A model generated the notes under the pieces. It was not told the DNA's origin. It saw nothing but the letters and a program-made list of their open reading frames with translations, and ran no database searches. The translations under genes and the position numbers were made by a program. Positions 16,256-24,812 of a stretch of DNA of 37,132 nucleotides are shown in pieces. This DNA comes from Thermohalobaculum sp038524325. Its GTDB lineage: Bacteria > Pseudomonadota > Alphaproteobacteria > Rhodobacterales > Rhodobacteraceae. Location of the stretch: assembly GCA_038524325.1 (NCBI GenBank), contig JBCBIS010000012.1, forward strand, positions 1-37,132, in the 5' to 3' direction. The first letter of the stretch is position 1; each line of letters starts with the position of its first letter.

Positions 16256-16855
16256 TCACTTCACCCGGGCTTCTTCCACCGGATAGCCCATGCCGCCGGT
16301 GTCGCCGAAATTGCCTTGGTGGCATTCCGAGCAGGCCGCAAAGACGTTGACCGCCTGCGGTTTCCCCTTGGCCGAGACCATGTAGTAGAACCAGTCATCG
16401 GTTTTGGGCGAGGTGCCTGCGGCGACCTTCTCCATCAGGAACAGCGGGCCCTTGCGGACTTTGCCGCTCTCAGTGACCGAGAAGCTTTCCTTCGCCAGGA
16501 CAGTGCCGGCGGGGATGCTCGGGTTCTCGGCATATTTCATGTATTCCTCGGCGCCGACCGCGTTGACATAGGTCATCAGGAAGCGGCCGCCGTGGAAGCC
16601 GGGGTTCGCGGGCATTGTGCTGGCGGCAGTCCAGGAGGGGTAATCGTTGACATGCGCGGCGGGAATCCAGGCTTTTCCACCTTTCTGATAGCCCGCCTGC
16701 AGATCGTCCTTGAGGCACTCATAGACTTTCAGAGCGTCTTCAAAGCTCATGTCATCGACCGATTTGTCTGGGTCGCATTCAGCCGCCTGGGCCGTGGGAA
16801 CGGTCAGAGCCGCCGTGGCGGCCAGTGCGGCGGCCGCGAGAAAAATGCGTGTCAT
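16256..16855 (-). CDS. Cytochrome P460-like periplasmic haem protein
   Basis: The 199-residue protein starts with a Sec signal (MTRIFLAAAALAATAALTVP, cleavage after AQA) and carries one c-type haem site near the C terminus, CSECH at 175-179. The region HGGRFLMTYVNAVGAEEYMK and the segment GTVLAKESF...KGPLFLMEK match the cytochrome P460 fold, known for hydroxylamine or nitric oxide oxidation in ammonia oxidisers; relatives elsewhere have other or unknown roles. The ATG at 16855 with GAGGA upstream was preferred to a start 23 codons earlier, which would precede the signal peptide. The DM13 gene lies 156 bases upstream on the same strand. The biochemical role here is not established. Confidence 0.75.
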   Translation of the reverse strand: MTRIFLAAAALAATAALTVPTAQAAECDPDKSVDDMSFEDALKVYECLKDDLQAGYQKGGKAWIPAAHVNDYPSWTAASTMPANPGFHGGRFLMTYVNAVGAEEYMKYAENPSIPAGTVLAKESFSVTESGKVRKGPLFLMEKVAAGTSPKTDDWFYYMVSAKGKPQAVNVFAACSECHQGNFGDTGGMGYPVEEARVK

Positions 16856-17011
16856 CGGGTGTCCTCTTCCTGACTGACGCCGACCCGAGCGGGCCAGCTT
16901 TATTGGGGCGTGCATGGCGGACACTACCGGCGCGCGGCGCCCGATCTACCCCCGGTCACAGAGGTGTGAGAGGCCGCAACACTCGACAGAACTGCGTTGC
17001 GGCCTGCCCGG

Positions 17012-17410
17012 TCAGTTCAGCGCGGCATGGCCCAGCGGCACCGAGAATTTGCGGCACCAGATAAACACGGTGTCGAATTCGGCCGGATCGATCTCGGCAG
17101 GCACTTTATAGACCTGCTCGCCGGCGTTCTGGCGCAGCGGCTCGAAATCGGTGGGATCGACGAACTTGCCGCCCTTCCCGAAACCGACGCGCGGATCCGG
17201 AGCGCCATCGAACCAGAAATCGGATTTCAGAACGATCTCCCAACCATCGTCGCCCTTGACGACTTCGACACCGCCCTTGGTCACGTGGTTGCTGTCTCCG
17301 GTGAAGGTACCAGAGCGGGAATGACCATCGGCCAGGGCGCCGGTCGCCGAGAAGAGGCCGAGGGTCAGGGCCAGGCCGAGGGCGGCCAGCGATGCAAAGA
17401 GCTTCTGCAT
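17012..17410 (-). CDS. DM13-domain periplasmic protein
   Basis: The 132-residue protein has a signal peptide (MQKLFASLAALGLALTLGLF, cleavage after ALA near residue 30) and one DM13 domain. The domain runs from SGTFTGDSNHVTKGGVEVVK through IVLKSDFWFDGAPDPRVGFG to the hallmark ending FIWCRKFSVPLGHAAL, which contains the conserved W-C pair. DM13 has been predicted to be a redox or electron-transfer domain. ATG 17410 has GGAGAT at good spacing; an in-frame ATG four codons earlier is possible. It is divergent from nrdR and precedes the P460-like cytochrome on the same strand, so a shared oxidative role in the periplasm is plausible but inferred. Confidence 0.78.
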   Translation of the reverse strand: MQKLFASLAALGLALTLGLFSATGALADGHSRSGTFTGDSNHVTKGGVEVVKGDDGWEIVLKSDFWFDGAPDPRVGFGKGGKFVDPTDFEPLRQNAGEQVYKVPAEIDPAEFDTVFIWCRKFSVPLGHAALN

Positions 17411-17629
17411 TGGGATCTCCATTTTGTTCAGCAGAGGGCAACGTGCGCAATGTGCCCCCGAGGTTTCGCAATGCCCATCCCCACTCACGCCCGTTTTACC
17501 AGATGAGAGGTCCGGGCAGAGTGTCATTGCAGGACTTTCCAGCCGCATATCTTGGGGAACAAATCGCCCCCTACACAATTGCTCGCGGTTTGCCTATAGT
17601 CGTCGGGTCTGAGGAGTGAGGGGGCCGAG

Positions 17630-18103
17630 ATGCGCTGTCCGTTCTGTGGAAATGTCGAAACCCAGGTGAAGGACTCGCGCCCAGCCGAGGATCATGTGGC
17701 GATCCGGCGCCGCCGCTCCTGCCCCGCTTGCGGCGGGCGGTTCACAACCTACGAGCGGGTGCAGCTGCGCGACCTGATCGTTGTCAAAAAGAACGGGCGC
17801 CGCGAGGAGTTCGACCGCGACAAGCTCAGCCGCTCGATCAAGATCGCCCTGCAGAAACGCCCGGTCGAGCCGGAGCGGATCGATCAGATGATCTCGGGCA
17901 TCGTGCGCCGGCTGGAGAGCATGGGCGATACCGATGTTGCCTCCGACACGATCGGCGAGATCGTCATGGAGGCGCTGAGCCGGATCGACACCGTCGCCTA
18001 TGTGCGCTTTGCCAGCGTCTACAAGAACTTCCAGGAAGTCGCCGATTTCGACAAGTTCGTCGCCGAACTGCGTCCGACAAAAGTGCTGGCCGACGAGGAC
18101 TGA
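17630..18103 (+). CDS. nrdR: Transcriptional repressor NrdR
   Basis: NrdR represses ribonucleotide reductase genes in response to dATP/ATP. The 157-residue protein opens with a zinc ribbon, cysteines at 3, 6, 31 and 34 (CPFC and CPAC, followed by GGRFTTYERV), then an ATP-cone domain (LIVVKKNGRREEFDRDKLSR). GAGGAGTGAGGGGG precedes the ATG. It is followed after 5 bases by ribD, the usual alphaproteobacterial order, so the two are surely co-transcribed. I saw no clear NrdR box in its own leader. Confidence 0.96.
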   Translation: MRCPFCGNVETQVKDSRPAEDHVAIRRRRSCPACGGRFTTYERVQLRDLIVVKKNGRREEFDRDKLSRSIKIALQKRPVEPERIDQMISGIVRRLESMGDTDVASDTIGEIVMEALSRIDTVAYVRFASVYKNFQEVADFDKFVAELRPTKVLADED

Positions 18104-18108
18104 CCCCG

Positions 18109-19221
18109 ATGGACCGCAACGCGGATGCCCGGTGGATGCGCGTTGCACTGGGACTGGCGCGGCGGCGCCTCGGCCAGGTCGCGCCTAATCCCGCCGTGGG
18201 CGCGCTGATCGTCCGCGACGGGCGGGTCCTGGGCCGCGGGGCGACCGCACCGGGGGGCCGCCCCCATGCGGAGGTCATGGCGCTGGAGCATGCCAGGTCG
18301 CGCGGTCACGATGTCGCCGGGGCCACTGTCTATGTGACATTGGAACCCTGCGCGCATCACGGCCACACCCCCCCTTGCGCTCAGACACTGATCGAAAGCG
18401 GGGTCTCCCGCGTGGTCGCGGCGATCGAGGACCCCGATCCGCGCGTCGACGGCCGCGGCTTCGCAGTCTTGCGACAGGCGGGTGTCGCGGTGGATATTGG
18501 CGTTCTGGCGGAGGAGGCCACGGCCCTGAATGCCGGGTTTCTCGGCAGGTTCGACGCGGCCCGGCCCTGGGTGCAACTCAAAATGGCTGCCACGATCGAT
18601 GGCCGGATCGCCACGCGGACAGGCGAGAGCCGCTGGATCACCGGAGAGACGGCACGGCGGCGCGTGCATTTGATGCGCGCCCAGGCCGATGCCGTGCTAA
18701 TCGGCGCTGGAACAGCGCGGATCGACGACCCGATGCTGGATGTCCGGCTTGCCGGGACTTGGCACCCCACCATTCGGATCGTGGCGGATGGCGGGCTGTC
18801 GCTTCCTCTCACGGGCCGCCTCGCGGCGAGTGCGCGGGCGCAGCCGCTTTGGGTGCTGCACCGGGAGGGCGCCGCCGAGGAACGGCGCCAGGCGCTGGCG
18901 GAGATCGGGGTCGAGATCCTCGCCCTGCCCCACAACCAGGATGGGCGGCTGGACATGGGCGCGGCGATGCACGTGCTCGGCGAGCGTGGTCTGACCCGGA
19001 TACTCTGCGAGGGCGGGGGCCAGATCGCGGCAGCGCTGATCCGCGACGGCCTGGTCGACCAGGTTGCCTTGTTCACCGCCGGGAAAGCGATTGGCGGTGA
19101 TGGCCTGCCGGTCGTCCAAGGCTTCGGCCTGGAACGGCTCGACGAAGCTCCTCGATTCGAGCTGACGCGCCTCGAGGCGGTCGGCGGCGACACCCTCAGC
19201 TTGTGGGACCGCCGCCGCTGA
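18109..19221 (+). CDS. ribD: Riboflavin biosynthesis bifunctional deaminase/reductase RibD
   Basis: RibD carries out the second and third steps of riboflavin synthesis from the GTP-derived pyrimidine. The 370-residue protein has an N-terminal deaminase domain with zinc ligands H53 (PHAE), C81 and C90 (EPCAHHGHTPPC), then a reductase domain beginning near 155 (QLKMAATIDGRIATRTGES, ITGETARRRVHLMRAQADA). The reductase ends with LCEGGGQIAAALI. The start at 18109 lies 5 bases after the nrdR stop. The remaining rib genes resume only at 22017, after two capsule genes on the other strand. Confidence 0.96.
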   Translation: MDRNADARWMRVALGLARRRLGQVAPNPAVGALIVRDGRVLGRGATAPGGRPHAEVMALEHARSRGHDVAGATVYVTLEPCAHHGHTPPCAQTLIESGVSRVVAAIEDPDPRVDGRGFAVLRQAGVAVDIGVLAEEATALNAGFLGRFDAARPWVQLKMAATIDGRIATRTGESRWITGETARRRVHLMRAQADAVLIGAGTARIDDPMLDVRLAGTWHPTIRIVADGGLSLPLTGRLAASARAQPLWVLHREGAAEERRQALAEIGVEILALPHNQDGRLDMGAAMHVLGERGLTRILCEGGGQIAAALIRDGLVDQVALFTAGKAIGGDGLPVVQGFGLERLDEAPRFELTRLEAVGGDTLSLWDRRR

Positions 19222-19234
19222 CCGACATCAGCGC

Positions 19235-20368
19235 TTACTGCCCGCTCAGCGACCTTGCATTGCCAGCGAAGCTGATGATCGGCGAAATCGCTTGGAGGAT
19301 TTTCAGCCAGCGCACGAATGGCGCGGTCGTGACATAAAGGGTGTCGTTGTCGCGCATCATGAAATCGCCCGCCAGGAACATCGCCCCCGGCTGGGTGAGA
19401 TCGAAGATATAGGCCACTTTCTGCGGCTCGGTCGCCGTCGAGCCGGGCAGGAGACGGTTGGCGATCTCGGCTGGTTCCTCGCGGAAGACGAAGATGCCCG
19501 TCGGGTCGGCCCGGCTGTCGATCAACCCGCCCACGATGCCCAGCGCGCGAATGACCGAGACGTCCCGTGTTGGAAACGGCACTGTCTGCGGCCCGGCAAC
19601 CGCGCCGAGCGCCGTGAAAATGCGCCGGTCCCGCTCGGCGATCACCGCATCACCCGAGCGGACGGGGATGTTGTTGAGCGGATCGTCATAGAGATCCTGC
19701 AGCGAAATCTCCCCGACAATCCGGCCTCGCCGGACCTTGATCCGGGTCACTTCGGGATCCTCGGAGACACCACCCGCCTGCGCGATCATGGGCAGCAGCG
19801 TGCGGGTGGCTTTCTCGATGGGATAGAGGCCCGGCGTGTTGATCCGCCCCTGGACCGACACGAGACGCCCACCTTTCTCGACCGGGAAGATATCCACCTG
19901 CGGGTTCAGCGTCTTCTCCGAGAGCGACTGCTGGATCGCGTTGCGGAGGCTGTTCAGACTGCGCCCTGCCGCCTTCACCAGACCGACATAAGGCACGAAG
20001 ATAAAGCCGCGATCATCGACGATCGAGTTCGGCAACTGGCTCGCGCCGATCCCTTGGGGGTTCAGCAGGCCTTCATCGATGTTCTCCCAGACGGTGATCG
20101 ACATGACATCGCCCGAGGCGATCAGTTGGGTCGGCTCTTTGGCCGTGTCGACGAGGCTGATCTGAAAACCCGAGCGCTCGTTGATGCGCGTGATCCGCGC
20201 AATGTCGGCGGTGACGGGAATGACCTGAAAGGCGAGACCGCTTTCTTCAACCGGCGGCGCCTGGATTTCGTCCTTGTAGGGTCCGTTGCGCGGCAGGCCG
20301 CATCCCGCCACCACCAACGCCAGCCCCAGCCCGGCCGCAGCCCGAAGAATTCGCGCCTTCTGCCCCAT
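19235..20368 (-). CDS. Polysaccharide export outer-membrane lipoprotein (Wza/KpsD family)
   Basis: The 377-residue protein is a lipoprotein: signal peptide with lipobox VAGC, lipidated C23. A Poly_export domain follows (LIASGDVMSITVWENID, RGFIFVPYVGLVKAAGRS) and then two SLBB-type beta-grasp segments (LVSVQGRINTPGLYPIEKAT and a second near 265-330), the layout of outer-membrane channels that export capsule or exopolysaccharide. GGAGAAGGCGG precedes the ATG. It is convergent with ribD (13 bases between stops) and downstream of the KpsS-like gene on the same strand, so the two should serve the same polysaccharide. The inner-membrane export genes are not in the window. Confidence 0.88.
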   Translation of the reverse strand: MGQKARILRAAAGLGLALVVAGCGLPRNGPYKDEIQAPPVEESGLAFQVIPVTADIARITRINERSGFQISLVDTAKEPTQLIASGDVMSITVWENIDEGLLNPQGIGASQLPNSIVDDRGFIFVPYVGLVKAAGRSLNSLRNAIQQSLSEKTLNPQVDIFPVEKGGRLVSVQGRINTPGLYPIEKATRTLLPMIAQAGGVSEDPEVTRIKVRRGRIVGEISLQDLYDDPLNNIPVRSGDAVIAERDRRIFTALGAVAGPQTVPFPTRDVSVIRALGIVGGLIDSRADPTGIFVFREEPAEIANRLLPGSTATEPQKVAYIFDLTQPGAMFLAGDFMMRDNDTLYVTTAPFVRWLKILQAISPIISFAGNARSLSGQ

Positions 20369-20500
20369 CCGCCTTCTCCTCTCCCCCTTAGCGTCCCCGG
20401 CGTTCCGCCGCAGAGGTCGTCTTCAAAGCCTCCGGATCACCGCGAAATGCCGCAGCATATTTCCGGTTACTGTTTGTATACGGAGACTTACAGTGAAATT

Positions 20501-21871
20501 CTAGTGTAAATTCTGAACCCATTCGACGTTCGACACCGCCAATGACGGGCGGCTGAGCGTCGGGTGTTCGGCTGATCCGCCGCCCGGCTGAAGCACGTCA
20601 TCATAGGCATCCCCCGCGCGCATCATGGCATCGGGCAAATCTTCGAGCAAGCGCCTAATCCCGCGCATCGCATAGAACGACCCCGGCAGTTGAGTCGTGC
20701 GGATCATGAACGCCCGGAAGATCCAATAGGCCCGCAGATCCGGCCGCCGCGGATGGCGAAAGAAGCCAGGCAGGCTTTGTTCAGAGACCAGACCGGGCTT
20801 TCGATAGATCGACCGCCCGGTCGCGACCACGGGCAAACCACGCCAGAGCGCTTGTTGCGCCCCGGTAGAATTCACGGTCACCACCGACCGGGCCGCATCC
20901 ATCAGCGCGGCGAGGCGTTTCCCGCCATCGATGAACACCACGCGGTCGGCGACGCCCAGGTCTTTCGCCAGCGCCCGGATCACCTTGCCCAGACGGCCCC
21001 GCCCGTTCTCGAAAGGATGCGCCTTGAAGACCAGATAGTCCGTCCGCACAGCACTCTCGGCGAAGGCGTCGATCACTTCCTCGATGAAATCCGCGGTGTT
21101 CTCGTAATCGCTGTGTACCCGCATCGAGGCGTCGAAAGACAGTTGCAGCAGCACCAGGTGAAATGTCTTTTGCGAGCGGATCAGCCAGACTTTCTTCGCC
21201 CAGCGGCGCAGCCGGATATAGGGCAAGGCAAGCGCCCGCAGCACGTACCAGCCGATCTCGCGCCACATCGGCATGCCGCGCGCCCCGCCATAGGAGCGCG
21301 CCGATCCGCGCGAGAGCATCAGGCGCAGATAATAAAGGCAGGAGAGCCAGAGATGCTGACGGCTGTCGCCCCAAGTATCGCCTCCGGCATCCGTCTCGTC
21401 CGGCGGCCCGACCTGACCGATCGCGCCGGCCATGCGGGGCAGTGAGATGTCGCAGAGGCGTGAGTAGGCATTGGTGCCCTCGCGCTCATAGGTCACGAAC
21501 CGGGGGCGGATATAGCCTTCCTCGAGAATATGCGTGGTGATGCCACGCTGCCGCGCCAGGTGCAGCGCGCTCTGATGGATCCTGCGCCCATCGCCATAGA
21601 CCACCAGATCGGTCACGCCGAGCGCATCGATCAACTGGGCCAGCCAGTCCTCGAAGGTTTCGGCCGGACCGGTGAAGCGAGAGGCGGGCAGATCGCCCCA
21701 TTCCGCCAGATCCGCCGCGTTGAACAGAACCCGGCGCACGGCGGCACCCCGCGCGATCAGGCACTGAGCCAACAGCCGATAGAACCGGCCATGAGGCCCC
21801 TCCAGGAACAGGAAAACCCGTGCTCCCGTCTGGTCGTCCATCCCATGTTTGGCATCATCGCCCGGCGTCAT
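20501..21871 (-). CDS. kpsS: KpsS-like capsule polysaccharide Kdo transferase
   Basis: KpsS-type enzymes add Kdo residues to the lipid that anchors capsule polysaccharide at the inner membrane. The 456-residue protein contains VFLFLEGPHGRFYRLLAQCL near the start, LVVYGDGRRIHQSALHLARQ, the family signature ILEEGYIRPRFVTYEREGTN, QLSFDASMRVHSDYENT and a C-terminal donor-site region FKAHPFENGRGR ... VNSTGAQQALWRGLPVV. ATG 21871 was chosen because GGGGAAC precedes it; a TTG four codons upstream and an ATG ten codons downstream are alternatives. It lies in the middle of the rib gene region on the opposite strand and is followed by the export lipoprotein. Confidence 0.8.
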   Translation of the reverse strand: MTPGDDAKHGMDDQTGARVFLFLEGPHGRFYRLLAQCLIARGAAVRRVLFNAADLAEWGDLPASRFTGPAETFEDWLAQLIDALGVTDLVVYGDGRRIHQSALHLARQRGITTHILEEGYIRPRFVTYEREGTNAYSRLCDISLPRMAGAIGQVGPPDETDAGGDTWGDSRQHLWLSCLYYLRLMLSRGSARSYGGARGMPMWREIGWYVLRALALPYIRLRRWAKKVWLIRSQKTFHLVLLQLSFDASMRVHSDYENTADFIEEVIDAFAESAVRTDYLVFKAHPFENGRGRLGKVIRALAKDLGVADRVVFIDGGKRLAALMDAARSVVTVNSTGAQQALWRGLPVVATGRSIYRKPGLVSEQSLPGFFRHPRRPDLRAYWIFRAFMIRTTQLPGSFYAMRGIRRLLEDLPDAMMRAGDAYDDVLQPGGGSAEHPTLSRPSLAVSNVEWVQNLH

Positions 21872-22016
21872 TCGGTTCCCCAACCTCGACTGTTCCCAAT
21901 CGGCGGTAGCAAGAAACCATTAACCAAACAATATCTCCGGAATGCGGCGGCCCGGCAGATCTTGTGCCATGAGCATCCGCAGGCTATCGCTCGGGCGCCC
22001 CCAGCGAGGAGACATC

Positions 22017-22604
22017 ATGTTCACAGGCATCATTCGGGAAGTCGGCGAGGTTGTCGAGATCACCGGCCAAGACGATATGCGGCTGCGGATCCGCTGCGCG
22101 CGCCCCGTCGAGACCATCGAGATCGGCGCCTCCATCGCCTGCTCCGGGGTCTGCCTGACGGTGACCGAGACCGGTGCGGATTGGTTCGCCGTCGATGCCT
22201 CGGGCGAGACCCTAGCGAAGACGACACTGGGAACCTGGCGCACCGGCAGCCGGGTCAATCTGGAACCCGCGCTACGTCTGGGCGACGAGTTGGGCGGCCA
22301 TATCGTTGCCGGACATGTCGACGGGGTGGGTACGGTCAGCGAGGTCCGGCCCGACGGCGCCTCGCACCGTCTGACGATCGAGGCACCCGACGATCTGGCA
22401 AAGTTCATCGCGCCGAAAGGCTCGATCACGATCGACGGGATCTCTCTGACGGTGAACGAGGTCGACGGCGCGCGGTTTGGCGTCAACATCATTCCCCACA
22501 CCTGGTCAGTGACGACCCTGGCGGCGGCCGAGGCCGGCAGCCAAGTCAATCTCGAGATCGACGTGCTCGCCCGCTATGTCGCCCGGATCGTAAGCCTCGG
22601 TTGA
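22017..22604 (+). CDS. ribE: Riboflavin synthase alpha chain
   Basis: This enzyme dismutates two lumazine molecules to riboflavin. The 195-residue protein shows the two similar lumazine-binding halves: the first starts MFTGIIREVGEVVEI and contains SIACSGVCLTV; the second starts GHVDGVGTVSEVRP and contains GSITIDGISLTVNEV. The ATG at 22017 is supported by GAGGAG and by the invariant MFTGII start; longer in-frame starts upstream are rejected. It begins a second rib block, starting within about 145 bases of the divergent KpsS-like gene. Confidence 0.96.
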   Translation: MFTGIIREVGEVVEITGQDDMRLRIRCARPVETIEIGASIACSGVCLTVTETGADWFAVDASGETLAKTTLGTWRTGSRVNLEPALRLGDELGGHIVAGHVDGVGTVSEVRPDGASHRLTIEAPDDLAKFIAPKGSITIDGISLTVNEVDGARFGVNIIPHTWSVTTLAAAEAGSQVNLEIDVLARYVARIVSLG

Positions 22605-22680
22605 GGCAGGGCGCATCGCTTGCCGAGACAGAAAGGCCCGTCTAGTATAGCTGACACATATCAGCCAATGAGGTGACAGA

Positions 22681-23040
22681 ATGACCGAGACACGGATCAC
22701 TGCGCAGCTTCCGAAGCTCGATGTCGAGTTCACCCGGCAAGAACTTCCCGAACAGAATGCCGAGACAATCACGATGCGCCTCACCGCGACCCCGTCATTC
22801 GAGGCGTTCGGCAACCATCTCTTCGCGCATAGCGGCCTGCCCTTTGGCCCGGCGGCGGCTCTGCAGGCAGCGGCCCCGATGATGACACCGGGTCTTGGCG
22901 CCGCATGGCTCGCGCCCTGGGCGGCGATGCCGGTGAACCCGATGATGGCCTGGGCACAGATGGCGCAGGCTGTCTGGGCCCCCTGGCTTGCCCACCATGC
23001 CTTGGCACCGCCGCAATCGGATCCGGACCAAACCGGCTGA
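22681..23040 (+). CDS. Small conserved-looking protein of unknown function inside the rib block
   Basis: I do not recognise this 119-residue protein. The first half is polar and acidic (KLDVEFTRQELPEQNAETI). The second half is rich in Ala, Met, Pro and Trp (PMMTPGLGAAWLAPWAAMPV, MMAWAQMAQAVWAPWLAHHA) and could form hydrophobic or amphipathic helices without a clear membrane segment. GAGGTGACAGA before the ATG is a good ribosome site, and the reading frame runs exactly between ribE and ribB on the same strand. A short palindrome, gctgacacatatcagc (22653-22668), lies just before it. A flavin-related role is only a guess from position. Confidence 0.55.
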   Translation: MTETRITAQLPKLDVEFTRQELPEQNAETITMRLTATPSFEAFGNHLFAHSGLPFGPAAALQAAAPMMTPGLGAAWLAPWAAMPVNPMMAWAQMAQAVWAPWLAHHALAPPQSDPDQTG

Positions 23041-23143
23041 CGCGCCCCTGTCGCCACGTCAGCGCAACACGGGTCCATCTGTCGCTGGCAATCCCGGGCG
23101 GGACGCGTTATCTGCCCCGGCGTGGCAGAGGACCGACCAACCC

Positions 23144-24256
23144 ATGACTGACGATTACAAAGACGCCATCTCGACCGTCGCCGAGATCATCGACGAAGCG
23201 CGCAACGGGCGCATGTTCATCCTGGTCGATCACGAAGATCGGGAGAACGAGGGCGATCTGGTCATCCCCGCGCAGATGGCGACCCCGGATGCGATCAACT
23301 TCATGGCGATGCATGGCCGCGGCCTGATCTGTTTGGCGATGGAAAGCGCGCGGCTCGACGCGCTCGGCCTGCCGCTGATGGCGCCGTCGAACCAATCGCG
23401 CCACGAAACCGCGTTTACCGTGTCGATCGAGGCGCGCGAGGGCGTGACCACCGGGATTTCCGCCCATGACCGCGCCCGCACGATTGCCGTCGCGACCGAT
23501 CCGGCCTCCGGCCCCGCCGATATCGCAACGCCCGGGCATATCTTTCCGCTCCGGGCCCGCGAGGGCGGCGTGCTGGTCCGGGCGGGCCATACCGAGGCCG
23601 CCGTGGATGTCAGCCGCCTCGCCGGTCTGAACCCGGCCGGGGTGATTTGCGAGATCATGAAGGATGACGGCACAATGGCCCGGTTGCCCGATCTGGTGGC
23701 CTTTGCCCAGCGCCACACCCTGAAGATCGGCACGATCTCCGACTTGATCGCCTATCGACGGCGCCATGACAACCTGATCCGCGAGGTCGAGCGCGGCAGC
23801 GTGACGTCGATGATTGGCGGCGACTGGCAGATCCGTGTGTTCCGCGATGCTCCAGACGGCGCCGAGCATTACGCGCTGATCAAGGGCGATATCGAAACCG
23901 GCGGCCCGGTGCTGACCCGGATGCATGTGCTCGACCCGCTCGAGGATGTGATCGCCCTCAATCCCGGCCGCTGGCAGCAGGTCCCAGACGCGATGGCCGC
24001 GATTGCCGAGGAAGGCCGCGGTGCGGTGGTGATCCTGCGCGATGCCTCGCCCAACGCTGTCTCTGACCGGCTGCGCCCGCGCGGCGCCTCGCCCAAGGAG
24101 ATCCGGCAATATGGTGTCGGCGCACAGATTCTAGCGAGCCTCGGGATCTCGGAGATGATCATGCTGACCAATTCCCCAGCTCCGAAGTTGGTCGGCCTGG
24201 AGGGGTACGACCTTACGATCACTGGCACGCACCCTTTTGGCACGCGAGAAAGCTGA
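23144..24256 (+). CDS. ribB: RibBX: DHBP synthase with degenerate GTP cyclohydrolase II-like domain
   Basis: The N-terminal half (about 1-205) is 3,4-dihydroxy-2-butanone-4-phosphate synthase, which makes the four-carbon unit of riboflavin. It shows LVDHEDRENEGDLVIPA, EAREGVTTGISAHDRART and HIFPLRAREGGVLVRAGHTE. The C-terminal half (about 210-370) has a RibA-like fold, but where GTP cyclohydrolase II has its three zinc cysteines (SECLTGD...CDC) this protein reads RMHVLDPLEDVIAL. It should not open GTP. Such RibBX hybrids are known in alphaproteobacteria. ATG 23144 is the family start. The stop overlaps ribH by one base. Confidence 0.93.
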   Translation: MTDDYKDAISTVAEIIDEARNGRMFILVDHEDRENEGDLVIPAQMATPDAINFMAMHGRGLICLAMESARLDALGLPLMAPSNQSRHETAFTVSIEAREGVTTGISAHDRARTIAVATDPASGPADIATPGHIFPLRAREGGVLVRAGHTEAAVDVSRLAGLNPAGVICEIMKDDGTMARLPDLVAFAQRHTLKIGTISDLIAYRRRHDNLIREVERGSVTSMIGGDWQIRVFRDAPDGAEHYALIKGDIETGGPVLTRMHVLDPLEDVIALNPGRWQQVPDAMAAIAEEGRGAVVILRDASPNAVSDRLRPRGASPKEIRQYGVGAQILASLGISEMIMLTNSPAPKLVGLEGYDLTITGTHPFGTRES

Positions 24257-24810
24257 TGGCCGAGACCGATGCCCACACCAATCTGCCCCTTCCGGCGCTG
24301 ACCCCAGCACCAAAGCTGCTGATCGTCTGCGCCCCCTATTACCGCGCCATCGCCGACGGTCTGATCGCAGGCGCAACCGCGACGCTCGGCACCGCTGGGG
24401 CGGCCTCCGAGCTTGTTGAAGTACCCGGCGCGCTGGAGATTCCCACCGCCATACGCCTGGCATCGGAGGGCGCCGGTTTCGACGGCTATATCGCGCTCGG
24501 CTGCGTCATTCGGGGCGAGACCACCCATTACGAGACGGTCTGCAACGACAGCTCGCGCGGCTTGATGCTGTTGGGGATCGAGCAGAAGCTCTGCATCGGC
24601 AACGGCATCCTGACCTGCGAGACCCTCACCCAGGCCGAGGACCGGGCCGACCCGACCCGCCAGAACAAGGGCGGCGGCGCCGCGGCGGCGGCCCTGCACC
24701 TGATCGCGCTGAAACGCCGCTTTCAGCCCGGGCGGCCCGAGAGCAGGCCCCTCCCCGGCGGCGAAGACATCCTGCTCGCCGGCGATCCCGGCCTCGGGCG
24801 CACCGCCTGA
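24256..24810 (+). CDS. ribH: 6,7-dimethyl-8-ribityllumazine synthase
   Basis: RibH condenses the RibB product with the RibD-derived pyrimidine to give lumazine, the substrate of RibE. In 184 residues it shows the family motifs FEVPGALEIP-like VEVPGALEIPTAIRLA, GYIALGCVIRGETTHYETVC with the catalytic His, and GNGILTCETLTQAEDRA. A tail of about 25 residues (from RRFQPGRPE on) extends beyond the usual core. The start overlaps the ribB stop by one base (TGATG), indicating coupled translation; nusB follows 2 bases later. Confidence 0.96.
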   Translation: MAETDAHTNLPLPALTPAPKLLIVCAPYYRAIADGLIAGATATLGTAGAASELVEVPGALEIPTAIRLASEGAGFDGYIALGCVIRGETTHYETVCNDSSRGLMLLGIEQKLCIGNGILTCETLTQAEDRADPTRQNKGGGAAAAALHLIALKRRFQPGRPESRPLPGGEDILLAGDPGLGRTA

Positions 24811-24812
24811 CC

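Noticed and set aside
18000..18200. Possible FMN riboswitch in front of ribD or ribE
   Set aside because: I looked for the conserved FMN-element stems upstream of ribD, ribE and ribB and saw none. ribD starts 5 bases after nrdR, leaving no room.
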